Below, in pieces: positions 48,266-58,779 of a stretch of DNA of 64,000 bases. Where the stretch lies: NCBI GenBank assembly GCA_013368315.1, contig JAACJM010000036.1:124001-188000 (forward strand), written 5' to 3'. Below the pieces are notes generated by a model that did no database searches, was not told the origin of the DNA, and saw nothing but the letters and a program-made list of their open reading frames with translations. Source of the DNA: Tetrapyrgos nigripes (taxonomy: Eukaryota; Basidiomycota; Agaricomycetes; Agaricales; Campanellaceae). Position 1 is the stretch's first letter. Each line of letters opens with the position of its first letter. The position numbers and the translations under genes are program-made.

Positions 48266-50600
48266 GGTATAGTCGTGAATGTCTAAATACGAAGATTAGT
48301 CTGAAAAGTGCTCAGAGATCCGCAAGAGCAGTGCGTACCGTGAATCTTAACGCTAAGATACAAGCGCGGCCTGCCGCAACAATGAAGAGAAGAGTGGTGA
48401 GTGAGGAAAGTAAAGTTGGAAGTTGGAAGTAGAAATGAAAGTGGCGGTAGGTCATCTGTCACGGCCCGAGCATAATCAACAATCTTTTGTTTGGTTGAGC
48501 GTCCATACTCGCTCATTTGGGGAACAAAAAGATGATAGTCATCCTTGTATTTGTTCTGTATTTGGCAAAGTGGGTCCTTGGTTCCCATCAGACACGGTCC
48601 TTGCTTTCCAATCATGATCAATTTCCACCATCCCGGCAGATGTAGATTTGGACTTGGGCAGTGGAGAGAATCCTTCGACATTTGAAATCCACTATCCTCC
48701 CACGTCCACCAGTACAGTGGATCCCTCTTCGTGAACCATAAGTCCTTGACAAGTTTGCTCCCTTCCCACTTTCACTCATCCCGGGCCTAAGACCCTCGTA
48801 TAGAGTCCAATTACCCTGCCAACGTCGGTGACATGCCGCGTCTGACGGCAAGACAATACCAGCTTGGGGCCAGTGACTTATACGATGACAGATGGTATGG
48901 GCAGAATTGGAGGAGATTTTTGGCAAAGGAATTGACACTGGAGAGATTCTCAACACCAACACCAGAAGTCCAGATTCCACTCCCATTCTCCTATTCACCA
49001 GTCCAGCATCCAAGACCCTCGCAGTGAAGCATTATCCTTTCATCCTTGCTCTCGACGTGCTCAAAAAACCTTCGCAACTCTACAGTTCCCAATCTCCGGT
49101 CTTCCATTCTCTCGTCTTCTAATGGGCTAGTTCCCCATCAGTACGCCTCAATGTTCTCCAATCCGAAAAGTCTCCTGTCCATATCCAGTCCTTCAGAAAT
49201 CGGGGGAAAGCTCGAGATTAAGGACCGACTCAAGGGGCTGGACACAGCAAAAGTGACGGGAATGGAGAAACGTGCAGAGCTGCAGCTGCAGGTTATAGGC
49301 TATAGGGAATAGTCTATCGAGGATGCTGAAGGACGCTGAAGGACATCCGATCCTCCAAAATCAAACTCGGACTCGAGAGAGCTTGCAGTGTGCACCGGGA
49401 AATGAATTTTAAGCCAGCATATCAGTGTCTTTTGGTTTGGGTGTGGATACAAAGTTGTGGGACCAGAGCTGGCGAGACAGTGGATGGGAAGATGTCTTTG
49501 AAGGTACAACCGGCTACGACCAGGACCAGGACCAGGACATCGAGAAGTGATTTAGGAAAGAAGAATATTAGGTGGAGGCAAAGGACATGGCTGTAGTCCA
49601 AGAGAATCGTAGAACAAGAAGTTGACTTGCGCAAGTCTAGTATCAGCGAATCAGTCGGACAGCAGCTATGTGTACACCCAGGTACATACACATTCACGTT
49701 CCATCTGGGCGGGCGGGCGGCGGCCTTGTGCATAACAACGTCATTGCAATTGGCTCCTTTGGGATAGTAAAAGTACTAAACCCATTCTTGAGGGCATGTA
49801 TACACATGGTTTTTCGACGTGAAGAATGAGAACGAGGAGAACAAGGAAGATATAGGGTAGAGTGGTCTTGTTAGACTTGCTGTTGGTCGCTGGATTAAGC
49901 TTTGAGGTTCAAAGAACAACCGGCGAAGATTATTACGAACTCACCATGAGACGTGTACGTAGCGATCAGTCACCCACCGCGTTGCCCTCCTCCTCGAGTC
50001 CTGTCCACTTTTCCAGAGTAAAAAAGAGTCACGTATGCATCTCCTACGCCCTTGCTGCCAAATTCCAACCGTCTCCAACCGTTGACTGAGAGGAATGAGG
50101 ATTGAAACCCATTAAAAAGCCGGTATCCATTGAGGCGCAACGTGTGCGCGACGTGAGACCTTGTCCTTCATGTATCATGCATCCAGGTACGAATCGCAAT
50201 CGGAAAACGCGCTTTGGGAGCAGAATATGAACAAGTAAACGACTTTATGTCGACTTTTTTAGTACGATGGCCATGGTCCTTATCTTCCCGTATTTCTTCT
50301 CGGGTCTTGTCAGTGAATCTAGATCGTCAGCAAATTAGCACGAGACTACTGTAGAGTGTAAAATAACGAGAAAAGAGACTTGAAAGAGACGCACCTTTGT
50401 ACATACGCTGATGTAAAATCCTGAAAAACGTCGGGACAAAGCTTTTGGGCAAGGGATAGCTGTGACACTTCCACGTATACGTAGTTCACCACCCTGAAGA
50501 AGCATGTCGGTCATCGTAAAGCAATGAACCAGTGAACAGAGTTTGAGCAGAATACTATCTGGCTCGAAGTGATGAGAAGGTAGCAAGTCGGGTCCCCTTC
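48266..50600. other. Triplicated flank, copy 1
   Basis: Homologous to 53062-55550 and, in its right part, to 58780-60605. The only frame conserved with M2 on the plus strand is 48833-49027. On the minus strand a frame over about 48618-49013 is also partly conserved in all three copies. The rest looks non-coding. Confidence 0.5.
48833..49027 (+). CDS. Small conserved ORF (64 residues), doubtful
   Basis: Begins MPRLTARQYQLGASDLYDDR and ends HPRPSQ. The same length and end are found at 53663-53857, with about 14 substitutions and no gap. No domain is recognised. The opposite strand is also open, so conservation alone does not decide the coding strand. Confidence 0.3.
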   Translation: MPRLTARQYQLGASDLYDDRWYGQNWRRFLAKELTLERFSTPTPEVQIPLPFSYSPVQHPRPSQ

Positions 50601-50766
50601 GTTACTCACAAAGCATATTCATCACGAAGCACACAAGTACACCCTGACTTCAACCGCCAAGCATTTTTGTAGGTCATCATATACAGCCAAATTACAGTCG
50701 TGAGCGTAAAACTAGAAATCAAAAGAGAGTGTGTCGTGCGCGTAGTAGTAATAATGTGCATGCCGA

Positions 50767-50992
50767 AATACTCCTTAGCTCTCTTTCCCCTCTCCTCCGA
50801 CTCCTCCTTGTTCTTCACCCCAGTAGCTCTCTCCTCAAGCGCACCATTAAACCTTGTCTTCAAATCCCACGAAACCAACCTCAACACCTTCCTCGTCTCC
50901 TTACCCACCCTTACCACATGTCCCCCCACAAACACATTCTCTTCTTCCCCTTCTTCATTTCCATTAAAAACCATAGCTCTCACTCTCCTCTT
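50767..50992 (-). pseudogene. FZO1 C-terminal fragment
   Basis: The minus strand encodes EENVFVGGHVVRVGKETRKV, LRLVSWDLKTRFNGALEERA and KNKEESEERGKRAKEYFG. This matches the cytosolic C-terminus of the full-length FZO1 at 61143, lacking the last 24 residues or so and its stop. At the left it joins the common flank sequence; at the right it joins the start of unit M2. No GTPase or membrane part is present, so it cannot be functional FZO1. Confidence 0.88.
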
Positions 50993-51057
50993 GCCTAAAC
51001 GTTCGTCTCGTCCAAGGGAGGCTTCCAGGCCCGATACTAAACTCGGGCCAATCAAAC

Positions 51058-51116
51058 TGATGAAAAGTCGATCAAACCGTGCGGCGAAGCACGACTTTGA
51101 TCGACCTTTCGTCAAA
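51058..51116. repeat. Hairpin element, copy 2 (loop inverted)
   Basis: Arms TGATGAAAAGTCGATCAAA and a complementary right arm enclose CGTGCGGCGAAGCACGA. That loop is the reverse complement of the loop in copy 1, while the flanks keep the same orientation. Confidence 0.75.
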
Positions 51117-51430
51117 GTGTTGCAGAAAGAGCGGTTCGAGTCAAGCCCGATACTGCTCCAAGCACCAATCCATGTTACCATGTACATTAATGTCGTGTTA
51201 CTAGATTACACAGAGCGTACAATACTATTACTAGAAACCATGCTAATTGATACAGAAAGAGAAAGAGAAAGAAAAAGGAAAGTATGGAGAGACAGAGCTA
51301 AAGCTACAGATATCTTGAATGAAAAGAGCGTGAAATGCGTACTAAAAAGTAGAGTGTCGTTGCTAGAACAATCCTGATATCGATTCCCGTTCTCAGTGCC
51401 ACGAAAGGATGAAAGGTGAGTAGAGTGCTT

Positions 51431-53061
51431 TCAAAACATCATGTCTTGTTTCTTCATCTCCAGACACCACGACTGAAATATGTGATCCTCGTCCGTTGCA
51501 GTGGGCCTCAGTACTCGGCCTGAACAAAGAAAAACATCAATCAGTAATTCACGTAGCTAAAGATGATTCGTACTCACCACTGTTGTAGAGTTGATCACAT
51601 TTCTTCCGATGATTATGTACCTTCCAGTCTTGCTTTTGACACTGTTTAGAACAATACATTGTTTCGCATCGTGCACATTGTCTTCGGTGAACCCTTTCGT
51701 TAGTGTATACTCCTTTACTCGCACACTAGAATGATTGGACTATCAGCAACTGCCAGTATCAGACATATTGAACGGAATGGAAAGATTCCTACCTCAGGGT
51801 TCGCACAGATGACCACTCCCAGACTCTCCAACGAGATCCAACGCGTTGTCATCTTCTCACCAACCCTGAAAGTCTCCATCCAGACATCAATCAGTCTTCG
51901 ACAGTGCGTCGAAACACGAAGAGAGATCCTCAGATCTAGAAAGGCTTCCAACGCCTTTGCATGATCGACCTGAACCTTCCTCATCGAGCGCCAGAACGAT
52001 TTCAGAATACACTTGTTCCAAAACGTCGTTTGTAGGTGTCCAAGGATGGCTGAGAATAACCCAAAGAGTCGTTCTTGAGGATATAGATGTCTTTCGGGAG
52101 ATACTTTGGCTGTGAGAACGACGCTGGTGGCCCGAATGATGAACATGGGCAGACCCATCCGAAGGACATGGGCACACGCCGGGCCCTTATACGTGTCATC
52201 GAGCATAGCTGCGTCAACCATCGAAAGTATGAAGTATAGAAGCTCTAGCCTTTCCTCGCACTCCGTCACCTCCAGCGATAATCGTTCTCCAGACGTCATT
52301 GTGCTGGTTTTGATTTTGCGTGGGCGAAGGATGCGTGTTTTGAACAGACCAAACAAGTCCAGTAATCCATGGGAAAGGACGAGCTCCAAAACGTCTCTGC
52401 ACCCGGCAGCTACCAGTACATGTACGAGTTCCAGAGCTATATGAGGTGGTTCGCCTGGGAGACCACCTGGTGGGTAGTGGCTGGTGCAGCGGACGGTGGT
52501 GATTATGTAGCTAAAGACCCTGTAAAGGACACCTGGGGTACGGGCAAATAATCGACAATGACGATAACGATCGCTGTCGTCCAGATGAGCTACATTGCTG
52601 CGCATGTTAGATAACAACAACGGCCAGAGGACAATATGATTTTCGCAGAAGTCAAAAGCAAACATCCACAATCTGATGAGCGTAGGAAAGATGTCCGCTC
52701 TTCTGCGAACACGCGACCAGACAATGTGAGGATATAGTTTTCTGTGAAATGTGAACTCGGGATATCCGAACAGACAAGGCATCAAGGTGATGAGATCATC
52801 CCTCAGCTGCAGTCCTCTCGCTGTTTGAGGAGGTTCTTTGGCGGAGATCGACTTTATCAATGCTGACGTCCATGCCCATATGTTGAGCCAGTTTCGGTCG
52901 TAGTCTGCGACGTCCGTTGTACGACCGGATCCCGCGAGATATTTTAGGCAGGAAAAAGCCTGATCCACCTCGTCGGAGGGAGTGGAGATATCAAGGTTTT
53001 GCAGTGGTGGATGGCGCAGTAGCTCATAGGCTATGGGAGGTGTGAGGAGGGAGGTTTTCAT
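51431..53061 (-). CDS. MYND zinc-finger protein, copy 2 (501 residues)
   Basis: Exons 53061-51793, 51725-51578 and 51519-51431, with the same intron sites as copy 1. The finger reads CANPEC, RRQCARCETMYCSKQCQKQD, HNHRKKC. The MYND exon and the 3' region differ from copy 1 by only a few bases, while the helical N-terminal part has many substitutions and small indels (for example SAKEPPQTARGLQLRDDLI against FAKEPPQTVRGLLFRDGLI). Both copies are intact, so neither is obviously dispensable. Function is unknown, as for copy 1. Confidence 0.88.
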
Positions 53062-53662
53062 GGTATAGTCGTGAATGTCTAAATGCGAAGATTAGTCTGA
53101 AAAGTGCCTAGAGATTAGCAAGAGCGGCGCGTATCGTGAGTCTTAACGCTAAAATACAAGTGCGGCCTGCCGCAACAATGAAGAGAAGAGTAGAGAGTGA
53201 AGAGAGTAAAGTTGGAAGTTGGGAGTTGGAAGTAGAAAGAAAGTGGATTTGTCACGGCCCGCTCATTGTCAACAATCTTCCGTCATTTGTTGTTTGGTTG
53301 AGCGTCCATACTCGCCCATTTGGGGAACAAAAAGATTGATAGCCATTCTTGTATTTGTTCTGTATTTGGTAAAGTGGGTCCTTGATCAGATGCGGTCCCT
53401 GCTTTCCACTCATGATCAATTTCCACCAGGGCTTGAGGCCGGCACACAGCGTACACAAGGTAGACCATTCCGGCAGAGGTGGACTTGGATTTGGGCAGTG
53501 GAGAGACTCCCTCGACATCTGAAATCCACTATCCTCCCACGTCCAGTATGAAATCCAAGATCCCTCTATCAGACCTTGACAAGTTTGCTCCCTTCCCACT
53601 TTCATTCATCCCAGGCCTAAGACCCTCGTATAGAGCCCAATCACCCTTCCAACGTCGCTGAC

Positions 53663-53857
53663 ATGCCGCGTTTGACGGCAAGACAACACCGGCTTGGGGC
53701 CAGTGAGTTATACGATGACACATGGTATGGGCACAGTTGGAGGAGATTTTTGGCAAAGAAATTGACGCTGGAGAGATTCTCAACAACAACACCAGATATC
53801 CAGATTCCACTCCCATTCTCCTATGCACCAGTCCGGTATCCAAAACCCTCGCAGTGA
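53663..53857 (+). CDS. Small conserved ORF, copy 2 (64 residues), doubtful
   Basis: Begins MPRLTARQHRLGASELYDDT and ends YPKPSQ. It is the counterpart of 48833-49027. The third flank copy (about 58855) has lost the start and carries an internal inversion, so the frame is not maintained there. Confidence 0.3.
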   Translation: MPRLTARQHRLGASELYDDTWYGHSWRRFLAKKLTLERFSTTTPDIQIPLPFSYAPVRYPKPSQ

Positions 53858-55689
53858 ATGAAGCATTGTCCTTTCATCCTTGCTGTCGACGTGCTTTGAA
53901 CAAAACCTTCGCAACTCTACACTTCTCAGGCTCCGGCCTTCCATTCTCTCGTCTTCTAGTGGGCTAATTCTTGGCAAAAAGGACCTCTGGTCTCCTCGCC
54001 TATGGATCCACGGACATTGCATCACCTTCCTTCCAAACATCCAGTTTCCCATAAGTACGGGCGCTCTGAAGCTCTCCAATCCGAGAAGTCGCCAGTCCAT
54101 ATCCAATCCTTCAGAAATCGGGGGAAAGCTCGAGATTAAGGACCGACTCAAGGGGCTGGATACAGCAGAAGTGACGGCAATGGAGAAACGGACAGAGCTC
54201 CAGCTGCAGGTTATATGGGCTATAGGCTATCGAGGACGCTGGAGGACGTCCGATCCTCTCAAGTCCAACTCGGACTCGAGAGAGCTTGCAGTGTGTACCG
54301 GGAAAAGAATTCTAAGCCAGTATATCAACGTCTTTTGGTTTGGGTGTGGGTACAAAGTTGTGGGATCAGAGCTGGCGACAAAAGTCGAGAGTCGCGACAG
54401 TGGATGGGAAGATGTCTCTGAAGGTGCAACCGGCTGCAACCTACGAGCACGACCAGGACTAGGACATCGAGATTCGAGAAGTGATTTGGGAAAGAATATC
54501 AGGTGGAAGTAAAGGGTATGGCTGAGGCTAGTCCAATGGGTAATCAGTCAGATATTAAGAGAATCGTAGAACAAGAAGTTGACTTACTTGCGCAAGTCTA
54601 GTATTTGCGTATCAGCGAATCAGAAATTATCAGATAGCACCTATGTATCCACCCAGGTAGGTGCATATTTACGTTCCATCTGAGCGCCTGTGCATATACA
54701 GAACAACTTCATTGTAATTGGCTCCTTTGGTATAGCAAAAGCACTAAACCCATTCTTGAGGCCATGCATACACGCGGTTTTTCGACGTGAAGAGCGAGAA
54801 CGAGGAGAACAAGGAAGATATAGGGTAGAACGGTCTTGTTAGGCTTGCTGTTGGTCGCTGGATTAAGCTTTGAGGTTCAAAGAACAACTGACGACGAAGA
54901 TATAAGCTCACCATGAAACGTGTACGTAGCGATCGATCACCGTCACCGCGTTGCCCTCCTCCTCGAGTCCAGTCCATTTTTCCAGAGTGAAAAAGGGTCA
55001 CATATCCATATCCTACGCCCTCGCTGACAAGTTCCAACTGTTGACTGAGAGGAAGGAAGATTGAAAAGATTGAAACCAATAAAAATGGGGGGGTATCCGT
55101 TGAGGGGAGGTGTACACTATACGCGACGTGACGGTGAGACCTTGTCCTTCATGCATCATGCATCATGATCCAGGTACAACTCGGAAAATGCGCTTTGGGA
55201 GCAGAATCTGAATAAGTAGACGACTTTAAGCAAGGGATAATAGCTGTGACACTTCCACGTATACGTATTAACGACACTAAAACATGTAGGCCATCGTAAA
55301 GCAAAGCAATGAACCAGTAAACAGAGGTTGAACAGAATAAGTACTGTCTGGCTTGAATGTGATGAGGAGGTAAAAGTCGGGAGTTGCTAGTTGCTAAATA
55401 TGGCATGCGAAAACAGTTCTCCTGCTTTGACTCGTTTGAAGTCTTCACTCACAGGTTAGCATACTCATCACGATTAACGAAGCACACAAGACTCAGTACA
55501 CCATGGCTTCAACCGCCAAGTTATCTCTGTATAGCTAGGTCATATAGCGTACGGGAAAGGGGACACACTTTGTACGTCCTTGTAATCTCGATTCTCAACA
55601 AAATGGTCGGAAATCCACTCGATACTTAGTTTTGTTGGCGGTTGCGCGGACTTGACTGAAGACGAATCTTCGTGAATGATGTGTGAGTG

Positions 55690-56237
55690 GCAGGGAATAG
55701 TGTGGAAGGGGACTTGGAGAGGGGATGGGAGCCTCCGAGAAACCATAGCCAGGTAGCTTAAACGCAACAACGTGAAAGCTCAGAGATTTGCCATTCGGAG
55801 ACGCCTGAACTAGCAAAGGGAGAATCTTGCGGACTTCGATGAAACTGCCGGGCCCTGTCATGATCAGTTACAAGTAGCACAAAAGGCGTATCAAATGAGC
55901 AGGACTTAAATAATAATTGTACTCACATCCCTGAACAAAAGGCAACGGAATCGCGTTCTCCACCTCACACTTCTTGTGCACGTAATGGATATCCAAGTTT
56001 CCATGTCCCAACTTCGATATCCCTCGTAAACTGCGGTAGCTCCTCGTTCAACTTGGCTTCTTCAGCTCTCCAATCATACCCGTCTTTCCATCTCGCGACT
56101 AGACGCTTGATGTCCGAGAGAGGGCCCCATACTCAGCGTTCTCGAGTTTGTCGGGGAACGTGACAAGGTCTAGTTTTGCGTAACAAGTCGAGTTGGTCGT
56201 CAGAGACTGAGATTTTGAAGGGTACTTCAGTGGACAT
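55690..56237 (-). pseudogene. Epoxide hydrolase (EPHX1 type) N-terminal relic, copy 1
   Basis: Starts at 56237 (MSTEVPFKIS), then KLDLVTFPDKLENAEYGA before a frameshift from small deletions. After the intron the sequence reads QGWPGSFIEVRKILPLLVQA, then LSFHVVAFKLPGYGFSEAP, and homology ends. EPHX1-type enzymes have HGWPG at the oxyanion hole; here the His is Gln. The catalytic Asp, cap domain and His are absent. It is a 5' half-gene, truncated and broken. Confidence 0.82.
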
Positions 56238-56823
56238 GTTGGTTGACTTTGAGTAGTCTCAATAACAATTATGTCATTGGGGGCCGAGACGTATATATAC
56301 CGGTTGGGATGAAAGCTGAGGAGCGCTGAGGATTGCTTACAGAGCGCGGTGGTACGTTTTAGGCATGTCATTTCCAATAAGTACAAAACTTTATTGCATA
56401 GTATGTGAGCGAATACAAGCATTGAAAAGTGGCAGCAAACCAAGGTAGCCAACATTTATGATACAGAGACAGGAAATGCCAAAGAAAGGGAAGTAAAGTG
56501 AAGCTAGGAAGTGGAAATGGCAACGTACACAATGCAGCAGCAGATGCAGATGAGGATGTAGCTGTGGTATTGGCAGCAGCACATAGCGAAATGGTAGTAG
56601 TCGTATTCATAGCTTGAGCCCTTTGGCTTCCTGGATGGTGGTTGATAGCCAGCTGTGAAAGCTAATGTCCAAGTCAGACCACTCAACATCTGCATTCATG
56701 TGAATGAACCTACCTGTGCTTGCCTTGGGGGATGAATGTATCTAGATTCGACCTTTGTCTTCCATTCACTGTGAAAGCTACTGGTTAGGCTTTTTGAGCA
56801 GCATCCAAAACATAAAAGTGGAC

Positions 56824-57496
56824 TTACAGGTAACCAGGCTTGAGTCTATATTTCAGAGCCATCCAATCTGCAGGCATCAGGCAATGTTTTCCACAGGGAA
56901 AGTAGTAGTTGGAAGGTTGATGGTATGTTGTGACCTCTCGTACATGGCCTTCGCACAACAACTTGTTGTAACAATCACAAGGGTCTTGGACTCGTTCCTT
57001 TGACACAGTAACACCAGGTCGAGGCCCCAGAATATGCGGAATAGGGACACAATTATTCTGAATGTTTGTGATCCCTGCAATTGTATCATCCTAGGGGACG
57101 GATGGAGTCAGCTCTTGGTCAGTTGGTGAAACACGTCAGTAGGAAACTTGAACCGCACCATATAAGCACGATGTAATCGGTATAATGCACCATAGAGTAT
57201 AAGACTTCTGATGAATCTGTGCAGGCCCCAAGCAGTGTTCCATTTCACAACAGCTTCCTCTGTTCTGTTGTGCATACGATCCACCAGTTCTATCAGCCTA
57301 GAACAATTATAGGAGTAGTTGAGTGGACATACTCTCGAAGGCATTCTGCAAGGGCTAGTCTTGTAGGCCCCATTGCAGGGCAGGCATGTGGAAACTCATG
57401 ACTGTTGTTTAACCTGTTATGAGCTTCGATGAGGGTTTCTGCCCATCCAGGCAGATAGTTTGGCCAAGCGTTTGGGATCATGGAAGTTGAATGCAT
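56824..57496 (-). CDS. Family A copy 3 (A3), 189 residues or longer
   Basis: Exons 57496-57333, 57297-57159 and 57090-56824 are in frame. Conserved blocks: LIEAHNRLNNSHEFPHACPA, LALAECLRE, TEEAVVKWNTAWGLHRFIRS, CDCYNKLLCEGH and SNYYFPCGKHCLMPADWM. It lacks the ASLDG block in recognisable form and is the most diverged intact copy. The stop overlaps a strong donor (CCTGTAAGT). If spliced there, an acceptor at about 56764 would add EWKTKVESRYIHPPRQAQ and further exons with a Ser/Ala-rich or cysteine-rich tail. The relic A4 has a similar extension, which favours the longer form. It lies between two epoxide hydrolase relics. Function unknown. Confidence 0.6.
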
Positions 57497-57659
57497 GGTG
57501 AGGGTACCTCTTGTCTCGGTGTGCCCAACCTATATACATACTCCGAGACATTTCGTGATGCCGAGACATTTCATGATTCAGGGGGTACAGGGGATGGTAC
57601 AGGGGCTTCAACCCTTTCGACCCGAGTCGCGCTTCAAGTTTCTGAAGGAAAAAAAGTAC

Positions 57660-57835
57660 GAGAGGGTGTTCGTGGAGTGATACAGAGAGGCGGCGGAGGG
57701 AGGACTCAGAGGAGGGCAGGGAAGAAGGGCGGGGAAAATGGTGGTTTGTGGAGAGAATGGTGGTTGTGGAGAGAGTCTGGAGAATGGTGGTTTTGTGGAG
57801 AGAAATGATGGTTGTAGAGAGAGTGGGAGGAATCT
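57660..57835. repeat. Purine-rich, G-rich low-complexity tract
   Basis: Almost all A and G on the plus strand, with irregular repeats of GGAGAGAATGGTGG and TGGTTGTGGAGAGA. It may form a triplex or G-quadruplex. Frames across it are low-complexity and probably not coding. It lies upstream of A3. Confidence 0.7.
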
Positions 57836-58059
57836 CAACGCACGTCAAGGTTATAAAGTATCGAAGACAGCCCTGCGAAGTTCATTTGTCAGTTTTCAAA
57901 GATATATCTGTGCGTTGCATGGCACGCACCATCATCTGCACCCCTGGTACAATGTCTTTACCAACTTCGCCATACTCATTATACCTCAAAACAACTATTA
58001 GCTTATGCCCGACCTGGGAAGGAATCGGCGTGAACACCTTGTATAGCTTTAACTATGCA

Positions 58060-58644
58060 CAGGCAATGACACACCTCGACATGCTGCTCAATCACGAAGC
58101 CTGGCTTCCTAGGAGCCTCCGAGATACCATAGCCGGGTAGCCTAAGCGCAACAACGTGAAAGCTCAGAGATTTGCCATTCGGAGACGCCTGAACTAGCAA
58201 AGGGAGAATCTTGCGAACTTCGATGAAACTGCTGGGCCCTGTTGGTTACAAGTAAGAATAAGAATGTCACTTCAGCATGAGCACAAAGGGCGTATTAAAC
58301 GAGCAGGAATTAATTGTACTCACATCTATGAACAAAAAGCAACGGAATAGCATTCTCAACCTCACTCTTCTTGTGCACGTAATGGATATTCAACGTTCCA
58401 TGTCCCGTAACTTCGATATCCCTCGTAAACTGCGGTAGCTCCTCGTTCAACTTGGATTCTTCAGCTCTCCAATCATACCCGTCTTTCCATCATGCGACTA
58501 GACGCTTGATGTCCGAGAGAGGGGCTCCATACCTCCACTCAGCGTTCTCGAGTTCGTCGGGGTGATGAGGTCTAGTTTCTTGCGTAACAAGTCGAGTTGG
58601 TCGTCAGGGACCGAGATTTTGAAGGGTACTTCAGTGGAGGACAT
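58060..58644 (-). pseudogene. Epoxide hydrolase (EPHX1 type) N-terminal relic, copy 2
   Basis: Starts at 58644 (MSSTEVPFKISVPDDQLDLL). A small deletion shifts the frame after KKLDLIT, and a TGA replaces a codon before the Trp that starts WKDGYDWRAEESKLNEEL. Later parts are well kept (QFTRDIEVTGHGTLNIHYVH). The oxyanion motif reads HRWPSS instead of HGWPG. It continues slightly further than copy 1 (APRKPGFVIEQHVEVC) before homology ends. It is close in sequence to copy 1, same orientation. Confidence 0.82.
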
Positions 58645-58779
58645 GGTGGTTGGCTTTGACTAGTCTCAATAACAAGTGTGTCATTGGGGGCTGAGACGTA
58701 TATACCGGTTGGGATGAAAGCCGAGGATTGCTGATCGTTTTTCCCTCCAGAGTCCAGCTAGAGTCCAGCTAGAGTCCAG

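Larger units (their letters stand above)
46085..50994. repeat. Segmental duplication unit M1 (MYND gene plus flank plus FZO1 fragment)
   Basis: Begins at CCTAAACGTTCGTCTCGTCC (46094), the sequence that also starts unit M2 at 50995. It contains a hairpin element, a MYND gene on the minus strand, about 2.3 kb of non-genic flank, and the FZO1 fragment at its end. Order and orientation match M2 throughout. Confidence 0.82.
50995..55550. repeat. Segmental duplication unit M2
   Basis: Second copy of the MYND-gene unit, from CCTAAACGTTCGTCTCGTCC at 50995 to about 55550, where homology to 50700 and 60540 fades. It does not end in an FZO1 fragment; an epoxide hydrolase relic follows instead. Confidence 0.82.

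Noticed and set aside
50606..51187. A separate 193-residue minus-strand gene
   Set aside because: Its middle is an FZO1 fragment and its ends are duplicated flank and hairpin sequence, so it is a chance fusion of repeat parts.
57480..58140. Open frames of 66-143 residues on both strands over the purine-rich tract
   Set aside because: Low-complexity composition explains the lack of stops; no homology was recognised.
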